A DNA stretch of 64,000 nucleotides from Microbacterium hydrocarbonoxydans (lineage in GTDB: Bacteria; Actinomycetota; Actinomycetes; Actinomycetales; Microbacteriaceae), in NCBI RefSeq assembly GCF_000956475.1, contig NZ_JYJB01000007.1, positions 186,001-250,000 on the forward strand. The letters are read 5' to 3'. This document shows positions 34,751-48,667 of the stretch, piece after piece. Position 1 is the first letter of the stretch, and each line of letters begins with the position of its first letter. The position numbers and the translations under genes are program-made. The notes beneath the pieces are model-generated. The model was not told the DNA's origin. It did no database searches and saw nothing but the letters and a program-made list of their open reading frames with translations.

Positions 34751-35809
34751 ATGACTCTCGTCTCGAATGATCTGAATCTGTCCGCCCGCATCGAGCAGGT
34801 GCGCGCGGGGCGCGCGCGCCGTTCACGGCGGTGGTCCGTCTCCGCCGCGCTGCTGGGATCGGCTGCGCTGGTGCTCGTGGGCGCGGCGATCATGCTCGGC
34901 AACACCATCTATCCGCTGCCGGATGTGATCGGCGTGATCCTCGGGGAGCGAGTGCCGGGTGCATCGTTCACCGTCGGCACGCTGCGCATCCCCCGCGCGC
35001 TCACGGGCCTCCTCGCCGGGCTCGCGTTCGGTGCGGCAGGCACCGCGTTCCAGACCATGCTGCGAAACCCGCTCGCAAGCCCCGACGTCATCGGGATCAG
35101 CGGGGGCGCCAGCGCCGCCGCTGTCGTCTCGCTCGTCGTGCTGCACTGGAGCGGGACGGCGACAATGGTCGTCGCGCTCATCGCAGGTGTCGCCACCGCC
35201 GCGGTCATCTACCTCGCCGCCCGCGGCGGCAGCTCCACCGGCGGTCGCCTGATCCTGATCGGGATCGGCGTCGGCGCGATGCTCGATGCCGTGGTCTCGT
35301 TCGTGATCCAACGGGCTGCCGACTGGGACGTCCCCGTGGCGATGCGCTGGCTGACGGGCTCGCTCAACGGTTCACGATGGGAGGGCGTGCTGCCGCTCGG
35401 CCTCGCCGTCGTCGTGCTGCTCCCGGTTCTCGCTCTGCTCTCGCGAGAACTGCAGGCGCTCGAGCTCGGCGACGCCGCGGCGACCTCGCTCGGTGTGCGC
35501 GTCGACCGCGTGCGCATCGTGCTGATCCTCGCCGCCGTAGCCCTCACCTGCTTCGCCACGGCGACGACCGGCCCGATCGCGTTCGTGGCATTCCTCGCGG
35601 GGCCGATCGTGTCGCGCATCGTCGGACCAGGGGCGTCATTGACCATCCCCGCAGCTCTCATGGGGGCCTGCCTGGTGCTCGCCGCCGACCTCATCGGCCA
35701 GTTCGCGTTCGACACGCGGTTCCCGGTCGGGGTCATCACCGGCATCCTCGGCGCTCCCTATCTGCTCTATCTGCTCATTCGCACATCCCGTCGCGGAGGA
35801 TCCTCATGA
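34751..35809 (+). CDS. FecCD-family iron-siderophore permease (subunit 2)
   Basis: 352 residues, about ten TM helices, with RIPRALTGLLAGLAFGAAGTAFQTMLRNPLASPDVIGISGGAS, LGDAAATSLGVRVDRVR and GPIAFVAFLAGPIVSRI. Starts one base after the previous stop. Its stop overlaps the ATPase start (ATGA). The charged first 28 residues are cytosolic. Confidence 0.92.
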   Translation: MTLVSNDLNLSARIEQVRAGRARRSRRWSVSAALLGSAALVLVGAAIMLGNTIYPLPDVIGVILGERVPGASFTVGTLRIPRALTGLLAGLAFGAAGTAFQTMLRNPLASPDVIGISGGASAAAVVSLVVLHWSGTATMVVALIAGVATAAVIYLAARGGSSTGGRLILIGIGVGAMLDAVVSFVIQRAADWDVPVAMRWLTGSLNGSRWEGVLPLGLAVVVLLPVLALLSRELQALELGDAAATSLGVRVDRVRIVLILAAVALTCFATATTGPIAFVAFLAGPIVSRIVGPGASLTIPAALMGACLVLAADLIGQFAFDTRFPVGVITGILGAPYLLYLLIRTSRRGGSS

Positions 35810-36606
35810 CCGCTCACCACCTGCTGGCCGCTGAGTCCCTCGTCGCCGGATACGGCGGCAGGACGATCGTCGACGACGTCGACCTCGAGCTGCCGGCCGG
35901 ACGCATCACGGTGATCGTGGGCGCGAACGCCTGCGGGAAGTCGACGCTGCTGAAGACCATGTCGCGCCTGATCACTCCGGAGTCCGGTGCGGTCGTGCTC
36001 GACGGCAAGAAGATCAGCGAGGTGCACACCAAGGAACTCGCGCGCACGCTGGGGCTCCTCCCGCAGCAGCCGATCGCGCCGGAGGGCATCGCCGTGGCGG
36101 ACCTCGTCGGGCGCGGCCGGCATCCGCACCAGAAGCTCTTCCGGTCGTGGACCGCGGAGGACGACAGGGCGGTGGTCGAGGCTCTGGAGGCCACCGGCAC
36201 TGCCGACCTCGCGGATCGCAGCGTCGACGAGCTCTCCGGCGGGCAGCGTCAACGCGTGTGGATCGCGATGGCGCTCGCGCAGGAGACCGACATCCTGCTG
36301 CTCGACGAGCCGACGACCTTCCTCGATGTCGCGCATCAGATCGACGTGCTCGACGTGCTCGCCGATCTCAATCAGCGCCGGGGCACCACGATCGTCATGG
36401 TTCTGCACGACCTGAACCTCGCCATCCGCTACGCCGACACGCTCGTCGCGGTCAAGGACGGCAGGATCCATGCCATGGGCGCTCCGGACGACATCGTCAC
36501 GAGCGAGCTCATCGAAGAGGTCTTCGACCTGTCCAACCAGATCACCATCGACCCGGTCTCCGGCAAGCCGCTGGTCACCCCCATCGGGAGGCATCATGTC
36601 CGCTGA
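35806..36606 (+). CDS. Iron-siderophore ABC transporter ATPase (FecE/FepC type)
   Basis: 266 residues. Walker A VGANACGKST, Q-loop GLLPQQP, ABC signature LSGGQRQR, Walker B ILLLDEPTTFLD and switch His in VLHDLNLAIRYAD. It powers the FecCD permeases from the cytosolic face. Overlaps both neighbours, so it is firmly within the operon. Confidence 0.94.
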   Translation: MTAHHLLAAESLVAGYGGRTIVDDVDLELPAGRITVIVGANACGKSTLLKTMSRLITPESGAVVLDGKKISEVHTKELARTLGLLPQQPIAPEGIAVADLVGRGRHPHQKLFRSWTAEDDRAVVEALEATGTADLADRSVDELSGGQRQRVWIAMALAQETDILLLDEPTTFLDVAHQIDVLDVLADLNQRRGTTIVMVLHDLNLAIRYADTLVAVKDGRIHAMGAPDDIVTSELIEEVFDLSNQITIDPVSGKPLVTPIGRHHVR

Positions 36607-37543
36607 CACCGCCACGCGCTCGCCGTTCGTCCTCGCGCTCGGACACGTGCGACGCGTCGACCGGATCTCGCCGAGCTTCGTGCGCATCACCTTCGGCGGC
36701 GAGGACTTCGCCGAGTTCGGAGACCTCGGCGACGTCTTCGACGTGCGGATCAAGATCGTGTTCCCGCCCGCGTCCGGAGTTCTTCCGCCGCTCGACCGGC
36801 AGAGCGAGGACTGGTGGGGCGCATACCTCGCCGTGGCCGAGGATGAGCGCGGCTCCATGCGCACGTATTCGGTGCGCGAGCTCCGCGTCGTCGGGGAGGA
36901 GACCGAGGTCGTCGTCGACTTCGTGCTGCACCTCGAGCCGGGCCTGACCGGCCCCGCGTCGCTGTGGGCGAGCGCCGCGGCTGTGGGCGATCAGGTGTTC
37001 GTGGTCGGGCCGCGGCGCGGACGGGCGGTCCGCAGCGGTATCGAGTACGCACCGGGTGCGGCGCGATCCGTGCTGCTGGCCGGCGACGAGACCGCGGCCC
37101 CGGCGATCGCCCGCATCCTCGAGGATGCACCTCGCGAACTGCGCGGCACGGCGTTCATCGAGGTGCCGACCACGTCCGACATCCTCTCCATCGACGCGCC
37201 CGCCGGGGTCGAGGTGACCTGGCTGCCCCGCGCGGGCGGCCAGGCGCATGGCTCACTGTTGATCCCTGCGGTGCTCGCCCACCTCGGCGACGCCGATGCC
37301 GACGCCGAAGTGGACGTGCGCGATCTCGAGGGCGACGAGCTTCTGTGGGAGACCCCTGACTACTCGGGCCTCGGCGAGGAGATCACCGTCGCCGACGCCC
37401 CGACCGATCGGTACTTCTGGATCGCGGGCGAGAGCGGCGTCGTGACCACGCTCCGCCGGCATCTGGTGAAGGACCTCGGTGTCGACCGCGCGCAGGTCGC
37501 CTTCATGGGCTACTGGCGTCGCGGCGTCGCGATGCGCGGCTGA
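36596..37543 (+). CDS. Siderophore-interacting protein (ferric-siderophore reductase, SIP)
   Basis: 315 residues of the SIP/ViuB group: an N-terminal FAD-binding barrel (RISPSFVRITFGG, MRTYSVREL) and a C-terminal NAD(P)H-like domain ending YFWIAGESGVVTTLRRHLVKDLGVDR and FMGYWRRG. It reduces ferric siderophore to release iron in the cytosol. The ATG at 36596 overlaps the ATPase gene by 11 bp and has GGGAGG upstream. Last gene of the uptake operon; no biosynthetic siderophore gene is visible, so the siderophore may be acquired. Confidence 0.9.
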   Translation: MSADTATRSPFVLALGHVRRVDRISPSFVRITFGGEDFAEFGDLGDVFDVRIKIVFPPASGVLPPLDRQSEDWWGAYLAVAEDERGSMRTYSVRELRVVGEETEVVVDFVLHLEPGLTGPASLWASAAAVGDQVFVVGPRRGRAVRSGIEYAPGAARSVLLAGDETAAPAIARILEDAPRELRGTAFIEVPTTSDILSIDAPAGVEVTWLPRAGGQAHGSLLIPAVLAHLGDADADAEVDVRDLEGDELLWETPDYSGLGEEITVADAPTDRYFWIAGESGVVTTLRRHLVKDLGVDRAQVAFMGYWRRGVAMRG

Positions 37544-37745
37544 GCACGCCGCGAGTGGGTGGGGGAGGTGCCCCGCCCCAGGGCGGCATGACCGGCCACG
37601 GCGTCCGATCATGCTTCGGATGGGCGGGGGTGGCTGTTCCGTCCGAAGCGTGACCGATGGTGCCCTGCCCTTCGGGTCCATCTCAACACTCAGCCGAGCA
37701 TCCGTGGCGGGAGAGCAGTTGATCCGCAGCGGAGCTGACCCGATC

Positions 37746-38753
37746 TCACGCGCTCTCGCGGACGACCAGTTCGGTGTCGAGGATCACGGAGCGGGGGGCG
37801 GCGCCCGTGACCTGCTCGAGCAGCACGTCGACCATCTGGCTGCTGATCTGATCCCACGGCTGGCGCATGGTCGTGATCGGCGGCACGTGCGTCGCCGCGA
37901 GTCCTGAGTCGTCGAAGCCCGCCACGGCGACGTCTTCGGGAACCCGGAGCCCTGCCCGGCGGGCGGCGGCGATCGCGCCGGCCGCCATCCGATCGGATGC
38001 CGCGAACACGGCGTCGACGCCGCGCTCGAGCAGCGCGGCCATGGCCGTCTGCCCGGACTCGAACGAGTAGTCGCCGGTCTCGACCAGCGACGCGTCGAAC
38101 CGGTCGCCGAGCTCCTCTCGGAATCCGACCAGGCGGAACCGGCCGCCGGGGGTGTCGTCGGGGCCGGCGATCATGCCGATGCGCTCGTGCCCCTGGTCGC
38201 GCAGGTAGGCGGCCATGGTGCGCGCCGAGCCCACCTCGTCGACGGAGATGGTCGACATCTCGCTCTCGTGGCCCAGCGGGATCCCGCAGCAGACGACGGG
38301 GATCCCGCTGTCGATGAGCTGCTCCATGAGCGGTTCGGACTCGTGCGAGGAGATCAGCATGACCCCGTCGACGTGCCCCGCGCCGAGGAAGTGCGCGACG
38401 CTCTGACGCTCGGCCGGGGTGCTGGCGACGAGCAGCACGAGGGTCATCGAGCGCTGGGCGAGCGCGGCGGCGGAGCCGCGCAGCAGGAGCGCGAAGGTCG
38501 GGTCGTCGAACAGCAGCTGGTGCGGCTCGGTGAGGAGGAATGCGAGGGAGTTGGCGCGGCCGGTCGCGAGGCTGCGTGCGTGATGGTTCGCGGTGTACCC
38601 ACTCGCGGCGATCGCATCTTCCACGGCTTTGCGGGCATCGGGGGAGACCCAGTGACCCCCGTTGATGACGCGGGACACGGTGCTGCGGGACACGCCGGAG
38701 AGCGCGGCGATCTGGCGGATCGTCGGCTTTCGCTTCGCACTGGCATCAGTCAT
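37746..38753 (-). CDS. LacI-family repressor of the galactan locus
   Basis: 335 residues from the ATG at 38753. HTH is KPTIRQIAALSGVSRSTVSRVING, followed by the hinge helix region and a periplasmic-binding-protein-like effector domain (GVMLISSHE, GFDDSGLAATHVPPITTMRQP). An in-frame start at 38777 would add 8 residues. It is divergent from a GH42 beta-galactosidase, and three near-identical palindromes lie between them. It should repress galactan/galacto-oligosaccharide genes until an inducer sugar binds. Confidence 0.9.
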   Translation of the reverse strand: MTDASAKRKPTIRQIAALSGVSRSTVSRVINGGHWVSPDARKAVEDAIAASGYTANHHARSLATGRANSLAFLLTEPHQLLFDDPTFALLLRGSAAALAQRSMTLVLLVASTPAERQSVAHFLGAGHVDGVMLISSHESEPLMEQLIDSGIPVVCCGIPLGHESEMSTISVDEVGSARTMAAYLRDQGHERIGMIAGPDDTPGGRFRLVGFREELGDRFDASLVETGDYSFESGQTAMAALLERGVDAVFAASDRMAAGAIAAARRAGLRVPEDVAVAGFDDSGLAATHVPPITTMRQPWDQISSQMVDVLLEQVTGAAPRSVILDTELVVRESA

Positions 38754-38793
38754 CGGTGTGACTCTACTCGACAGCATCCGCTCTCCGCGCGCG

Positions 38794-38904
38794 AACTGAG
38801 ACCGGTCTCAGTTCGGTAACGGCGATTGCGGCGGATGTGGCGGATGAGGTAGAACTGAGACCGGTCCCAGGGTGCAGCGGAACTAAACCTGAGACCGGTC
38901 CCAG
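38794..38904. promoter_or_regulatory. Triple LacI-type operator
   Basis: Three copies of a CTGAGACCGGTCYCAG palindrome: 38794-38813 (AACTGAGACCGGTCTCAGTT, a perfect 20-bp palindrome), 38853-38870 and 38889-38904. The central CG and symmetric form are typical of LacI-family sites. Spacings of 59 and 35 bp would allow looping. They lie in the divergent gap, so both the repressor gene and the GH42 operon are probably controlled. Confidence 0.88.
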
Positions 38905-38951
38905 CATGAATGCCGCGAGGACCGCACGATCCGACCCGATGGAGTGACGAG

Positions 38952-40955
38952 ATGACGAACGCCTGGCCCGACCTCAGGGGCATCGCCTACGGCGGCGACT
39001 ACAACCCCGAGCAGTGGTCGCGCGAGACCTGGCGCGAAGACGTCGTGCTGATGCGCGAGGCCGGAGTCAATCTCGTGAGCGTCGGCATCTTCTCCTGGGC
39101 GCTCATCGAGACCGCAGAAGGGGTCTTCGATTTCGAATGGCTCGACGAGCTGCTCGACCTGCTGCACGAGAACGGCATCCGCGTCGACCTCGGCACTCCC
39201 ACCGCCTCGCCGCCCGCGTGGTTCTTCGCCGCGCACCCGGAGTCGCGCGTCATCGACCGTGAGGGCCGAGTGATGGGCTTCGGCTCGCGCGGCATGGTCT
39301 CGCACTCCTCCCCCGCATACCGCGAGGCGATCGTGCGGATCGCGGATGCACTCGCCACGCGCTACGCGCAGCATCCCGCCGTCGTCCTCTGGCACGTCCA
39401 CAACGAGTACGGCGCCCCGGTCGGCGAGGACTACTCCCCGGCATCCGTCGCCGCCTTCCGCGGCTGGCTGCAGAAGAAGTACGCGACCCTCGATGCGCTC
39501 AACGCCGCCTGGGGCACGGCGTTCTGGGGGCAGCACTACACCGCGTGGGAGCACATCGGCGCCCCTGCGATCTCGGCGAGCGTCGTGAACCCGGCGCAGC
39601 GCCTCGATTTCGCGCGATTCACCGACCACCAGCTGCGCGAGTGCTTCATCGCCGAGCGCGACGCGATCCGCGCTCACAGCGACAAGCCGATCACGACGAA
39701 CTTCATGGCGAACCAGACGTGGACCTGCGATCTGTGGGCATGGGGTCGCGAGGTCGATGTCGTCTCGGACGACCACTACCTGTGGGCGGCCGACGAAGAC
39801 GCGCACATCGGTCTTGCGATCGCGGCCGACCTCAGCCGCTCGGTCGGCGGGGGCAAGCCGTGGATCCTCATGGAGCATTCGACCTCGGCCGTGAACTGGC
39901 AGCCGCGCAACATCGCCAAGCGCCGCGGCGAGATGAAGCGCAACTCGCTCACGCATCTGGGCCGCGGCGCCGACGGCATCCTGTTCTTCCAGTGGCGGGC
40001 CGGCCGCTCCGGTGCCGAGAAGTTCCACTCCGCGATGCTGCCGCACGCGGGACGCGAATCCCGGGTGTTCCGCGAGGTCACCGAGCTCGGCGCCGACCTG
40101 GCGAACCTCGCCGAGGTGCAGGGCTCGACGGTCGAGGCCGAGGTCGCCGTGCTCTGGGACTTCGAGTCGTTCTGGGCCCAGGATCTCGAGTGGCGCCCGT
40201 CGGAGGACGTGTCGCACGCCGCGCAGATCCGCCGCTTCTACGAGCAGCTCTGGCGCGACGGCATCACGTGCGACTTCGCGCTGCCCGGCCATGACCTGTC
40301 GAAGTACAAGCTCGTCGTCGCCCCCGCGCAGTACCTGCTCAGCCAGGCGGATGCCGCGAACCTCACCGCGTACGTCGAGAACGGCGGCACGCTGCTCGTG
40401 TCGTTCTTCTCGGCCATCGTCGACGAGAACGACGCGGTGCACGCCGGCGGCTTCGTGGCGCCGCTGCGCGATGCGCTCGGCCTCACGGTCGAGGAGTTCC
40501 TGCCGCTGCGCGAGGGCGAGAGCCACCGCCTCGACTGGGACGGCGAGGATGCCGTGGTGGGCGACGTCTGGCAGGAGGACATCGCGCTCTCGGGCGCAGA
40601 GGTCATCGCGAACTTCGGCGGGGGCCCGGGGGAGGGCGAACCCGCCATCACACGTCATCGTCACGGCTCGGGCGCCGGCTGGTACGTCGGCACGCGACTG
40701 GACGCCGCCGGCATGAAGGCGCTCTTCCGTGAGGTGTACGCCGACGCGGGCCTGACCGCATCCGCCCTCCCCGCGGGGGTCGAGATCGTCACCCGCCGCG
40801 GCGGCGACGACGCGGTCTACCGCATCGCTGTCAACCACACGGCGGACGCCGCCGAGATCCCCGCCGTCGGCACCGATCTGCTCTCCGGGGCAGAGGCCGG
40901 CGGAACCTTCACGATCGCGGCCGGGGGCGTCGCCGTCATCCGCTCCACCGACTGA
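38952..40955 (+). CDS. GH42 beta-galactosidase
   Basis: 667 residues. GH42 catalytic TIM barrel opening GIAYGGDYNPEQWSRETWREDVVLM, acid/base Glu in LWHVHNEYG (about residue 154), nucleophile Glu in WILMEHSTSAVNWQ (about 310), then trimerisation and C-terminal beta domains. No signal peptide, so it hydrolyses imported beta-galactosides in the cytosol. ATG at 38952 follows GGAG. With GH53 and the importer downstream, the likely substrates are beta-1,4-galacto-oligosaccharides from arabinogalactan. Confidence 0.94.
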   Translation: MTNAWPDLRGIAYGGDYNPEQWSRETWREDVVLMREAGVNLVSVGIFSWALIETAEGVFDFEWLDELLDLLHENGIRVDLGTPTASPPAWFFAAHPESRVIDREGRVMGFGSRGMVSHSSPAYREAIVRIADALATRYAQHPAVVLWHVHNEYGAPVGEDYSPASVAAFRGWLQKKYATLDALNAAWGTAFWGQHYTAWEHIGAPAISASVVNPAQRLDFARFTDHQLRECFIAERDAIRAHSDKPITTNFMANQTWTCDLWAWGREVDVVSDDHYLWAADEDAHIGLAIAADLSRSVGGGKPWILMEHSTSAVNWQPRNIAKRRGEMKRNSLTHLGRGADGILFFQWRAGRSGAEKFHSAMLPHAGRESRVFREVTELGADLANLAEVQGSTVEAEVAVLWDFESFWAQDLEWRPSEDVSHAAQIRRFYEQLWRDGITCDFALPGHDLSKYKLVVAPAQYLLSQADAANLTAYVENGGTLLVSFFSAIVDENDAVHAGGFVAPLRDALGLTVEEFLPLREGESHRLDWDGEDAVVGDVWQEDIALSGAEVIANFGGGPGEGEPAITRHRHGSGAGWYVGTRLDAAGMKALFREVYADAGLTASALPAGVEIVTRRGGDDAVYRIAVNHTADAAEIPAVGTDLLSGAEAGGTFTIAAGGVAVIRSTD

Positions 40956-41032
40956 CCACCACCACCCACGTCTCGTCGTGCGCTCCGTGCGACCAGGCGG
41001 GCGAAACACCACCACACAGAAAAGGGAAACGC

Positions 41033-42259
41033 ATGCGCAAGCACATCGGAGTCGGCGCACTCGCGCTGACGGCAGCCATCGTCCTGTCGGGCTGCTCGGC
41101 CGGCACTGCCGAGAACGACAAGTCCGACGAGGCCGGCGGCGGTGCCGAGCTCGTCATCTGGACCGACGCGGAACGAGAAGCCGCGATCACGGAAGCCGCG
41201 AAGGCCTTCGAAGACGAGACCGGCGCGAAGGTCACCCTCGTGCAGAAGAACTTCGAAGACCTCCGCAACGACTTCATCGCCCAGGTTCCGACCGGCGAGG
41301 GCCCGGACATCACGGTCGGCGCGCACGACTGGCTCGGTGCGCTCGTGGCCGCCGGTGTCGTCGACACGATCGACCTCGGCGACAAGGCGAGCGAGTTCGA
41401 GCAGGTGGCTCTCGACGCCATGACCTACGACGGCCAGCTCTACGCGCTGCCGTACTCGCTCGAGACCATCGCCCTCGTGCAGAACGTCGATCTGGTCGGC
41501 GCCGAGGCCCCCGCGACCTGGGACGACATGATCGCCAAGGGCCTGGCCGCGGGCACCGAGCGCCCGTTCGTGATCAACACGGGCGGCGAGACCGGCGACG
41601 GCTACACGATGTACGGCCTTCAGACCTCGTTCGGCGCCCCGGTGTTCGTGCAGGACGACACGGGGTCGTACACGACCGAGGTCGGCATGGGCGGCGCGAA
41701 CGGCGAGGCGTTCGCCCAGTGGCTCGGCGCCAACGGCAAGAACGGCACCGGCTACATCTCCACGACCGTCGACTACGACATCAACAACGAGCTGTTCGCC
41801 TCCGGCAAGGCTCCGTACACGATCCAGGGACCGTGGGCGATCAGCGCGTTCGACGGCGTGAACGTGGCCGTGAACCCGATCCCCTCGGCCGGCGGTCAGC
41901 CCGCGGCTCCGTTCGTGGGCGTGCAGGGCTTCTACCTGTCGAGCAAGAGCAAGAACGCGCTGCTCGCACAGGAGTTCCTGACGAACTACCTCGGCACGGA
42001 AGACGCGCAGCGCGCGCTCTACGAGGCCGACCCGCGCATCCCCGCCTGGACCTCGCTCGCTGAAGAGGTCTCCTCCGACCCGATCACCGCAGGCTTCGTC
42101 GCGTCGGCCAAGAACGGCGTGCCGATGCCCTCGATCCCCGAGATGGGCTCGGTCTGGGACCTGTGGAACGCCGCTCAGGCTCAGATCATCAACGGCGCCG
42201 ACCCCGTGTCGACGTGGAACACGATGGTGGCCGACCTCGAGAAGACCCTCAAGGGCTGA
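41033..42259 (+). CDS. Galacto-oligosaccharide/maltose-type ABC substrate-binding lipoprotein
   Basis: 408 residues. Lipobox LSGC (about Cys21), then a MalE-like bilobal fold: ELVIWTDAEREAAITEAAKAFEDETG, GPDITVGAHDWLGALVAAGVV, ALPYSLETIALVQN and APYTIQGPWAISAF. It binds oligosaccharides outside the membrane for the two permeases. ATG preceded by AGAAAAGGGAAACGC. Separated from the permeases by a 348-bp repeat block. Confidence 0.92.
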   Translation: MRKHIGVGALALTAAIVLSGCSAGTAENDKSDEAGGGAELVIWTDAEREAAITEAAKAFEDETGAKVTLVQKNFEDLRNDFIAQVPTGEGPDITVGAHDWLGALVAAGVVDTIDLGDKASEFEQVALDAMTYDGQLYALPYSLETIALVQNVDLVGAEAPATWDDMIAKGLAAGTERPFVINTGGETGDGYTMYGLQTSFGAPVFVQDDTGSYTTEVGMGGANGEAFAQWLGANGKNGTGYISTTVDYDINNELFASGKAPYTIQGPWAISAFDGVNVAVNPIPSAGGQPAAPFVGVQGFYLSSKSKNALLAQEFLTNYLGTEDAQRALYEADPRIPAWTSLAEEVSSDPITAGFVASAKNGVPMPSIPEMGSVWDLWNAAQAQIINGADPVSTWNTMVADLEKTLKG

Positions 42260-42280
42260 CCGACTCGGCGAGCTCCCCGC

Positions 42281-42590
42281 CTCGGCCGTTGAGGCGAGGG
42301 ACGCCCCCACCCCGGTCGTTGAGCGGCGGACGCCCCCACCTCGGTCGTTGAGCGAGCGGACGCCCCCACCTCGGTCGTTGAGCGGCGGACGCCCCCACCT
42401 CGGTCGTTGAGCGAGCGGAGCGAGACGAAACGTCGTGACCGAACTCGATGCAGGAGACACGCGTTTCGTCTCGTCGCTCCGCTCCTCGCTCGATGACCGG
42501 GGGCTCAAGGACCGGGGCTCAACGACCGGGGGCTCAAGGACCGGGGGCTCAAGGACCGGGGCTCAACGACCGCCGCTCGTCCAACGACCG
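42281..42590. repeat. Dense REP-like repeat block between binding protein and permeases
   Basis: It occupies nearly all of the 348-bp gap. Left: five near-identical units of CGGTCGTTGAGCGAGCGGAC plus GCCCCCACCT, about 29-32 bp apart (42281-42432). Centre: an imperfect long palindrome with arms 42399-42432 and 42461-42500 (TTGAGCGAGCGGAGCGAGAC against GTCTCGTCGCTCCGCTCCTC). Right: five 14-15 bp units of CTCAAGGACCGGGG or CTCAACGACCGGGG (42504-42576). No open frame or promoter stands out. Confidence 0.9.
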
Positions 42591-42607
42591 GAACAGACAG
42601 GACTGAC

Positions 42608-44208
42608 ATGTCGACGACAGCACCACCGGTGAAGCCGGTCCGCGAGTCCCACGCCCGCGGCATCCGCGGGCTCGGCTGGGGATTCCTCATCAAGCTCGCC
42701 CTGGTGGCGCTCGTGAACGCCTTCGGCCTGATGACCGTGATCTCGGCGTGGAGCGCCCAGTCGTGGGTCGTACTCGGCGTCGTGGTGCTGCTCGTCGTCA
42801 TCGCCGACTGGGTGTACTTCACCCGCAGGGCGCTGCCGCTGAAGTACCTGATGCCCGGGCTGATCTTCCTGCTCGTGTTCCAGGTGTTCATCTTCGGGTA
42901 CACCGCCTACATCGCATTCACGAACTACGGCACGGGGCACGTCGGCACGCAGGAGCAGGCGGTGGAAGCCGCGCTGATCCAGGGCGAGCGGCGCATCGAC
43001 GACTCGCCCGACTACCCGCTGGCGGTGGTGGAGCGCGGCGACGAGCTGGGCTTCGCGATCGTCGACGACGACGGCGACGTGCAGGTCGGCTCCGCGACGC
43101 AGCCTCTGGCTCCCGCACCCGACGCCGAGATCGGATCCAGCGGGGCGCCGACCGAGGTGCCGGGGTGGACCGTCGTGCCGCGTGCGACCGTGCTCACCGA
43201 TGCGACGCTCGGCGAGCAGATCAAGCAGCTGCGCGTGCCGGTCTCGGACGACCCGAACGACGGCTCGATCCGCACCAGGGAGGGCTCAACGGGGGCGGTG
43301 TACGAGCCGACCCTGGTGTGGGATGCCGCCGCGCAGACCATCACCGACACGCAGACCGGCACGGTGTACACCGCCACCGACCTGGGTGCATTCGTCGCCG
43401 AGGACGGCACGGCGCTGCCCACCGGATGGGCGGTGAACGTCGGCTTCGCGAACTTCCTGAAGCTGTTCACCGACTCCTCTCTCGCCGGCACCCTGCTGAG
43501 CGTCACGGCGTGGACCTTCGCGTTCGCGATTCTCTCGGTCGTCCTGAGCTTCGCGGCGGGACTCGGCCTCGCCATCGTGTACAACGATCCCCGGGTCAAG
43601 GGCCGCCGCATCCTCCGAGCGCTGTTCATCCTGCCCTACGCCTTCCCGGCGTTCATGGCCGCGCTGCTGTTCCGCGGCATGTTCAACGCCGAGTTCGGGG
43701 TGATCAACGACCTGCTCTTCTTCGGCGCGCACGTGAACTGGCTCGGCGACCCGTGGCTCACCAGGGCCGCAGTGATCCTCGTGAACGTGTGGCTGAGCTA
43801 TCCGTACTGGTTCCTCGTGTGCACAGGGGCGCTGCAGTCCCTTCCGGGGGAGACGCTCGAGGCCGCCGAGATCGACGGCGCGAACAAGTGGCAGCGCTTC
43901 CGCTCGATCTCGCTGCCGCTGCTGCTGGTGTCGACCGCGCCCCTGCTGATCTCGTCGTTCGCCGTGGCGTTCAACAACTTCACCGTGATCTACACCTTCA
44001 ACAACGGCGGACCCGCGATCCAGGGCGCCCCTTATGCGCTGGGGTCGACCGACATCCTCGTGTCGGCCATCTACGACGTGTCCGGTGTCTCCGGAGGCGC
44101 GGCCGACTACGGCCTCGCCAGCGCACTGTCGATCATCGCCTTCATCGTCGTCGGGGTCATCTCAGCGCTGAGCTTCCGACAGACCCGCAAGCTCGAGGAG
44201 TACCAGTG

Positions 44209-44209
<1 letters not shown>
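42608..44209 (+). CDS. MalF-type sugar ABC permease
   Basis: 533 residues. About eight TM helices with a large extracytoplasmic P2 loop (residues about 110-290) between TM3 and TM4, as in MalF. The cytoplasmic coupling loop is ETLEAAEIDGANKWQRFRSISLPLL (EAA motif). The C-terminus SFRQTRKLEEYQ is cytosolic. Pairs with the MalG-type product. No ATPase gene is near; such systems often share an MsiK-like ATPase encoded elsewhere. Confidence 0.92.
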
Positions 44210-47620
<3,411 letters not shown>

Positions 47621-47677
47621 CGGCATCCGCTGGTCAGCGACCCACATGCAACGGCAGAGTTCCCCGGACACGCAGAA

Positions 47678-47721
47678 GCGCGGCATCCCCCTCGCGAGAG
47701 TTCGGGAGGGGGATGCCGCGC
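47678..47721. terminator. Bidirectional terminator between GH53 and hydrolase genes
   Basis: A perfect 16-bp stem (GCGCGGCATCCCCCTC and complement) with a 12-nt loop between two convergent genes, 8 bp from the hydrolase stop. No T tract, but stable in both directions. Confidence 0.85.
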
Positions 47722-47728
47722 GTCGCCG

Positions 47729-48654
<926 letters not shown>

Positions 48655-48667
48655 GTACACTGGAGAC

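Noticed and set aside
38883..41060. Long minus-strand frame opposite the GH42 gene
   Set aside because: Shadow of the GH42 codons; no domain, and it crosses the operator region.
42281..42590. CRISPR array
   Set aside because: Units are near-contiguous and degenerate, with no constant repeat and unique spacer pattern, and no cas gene is present.
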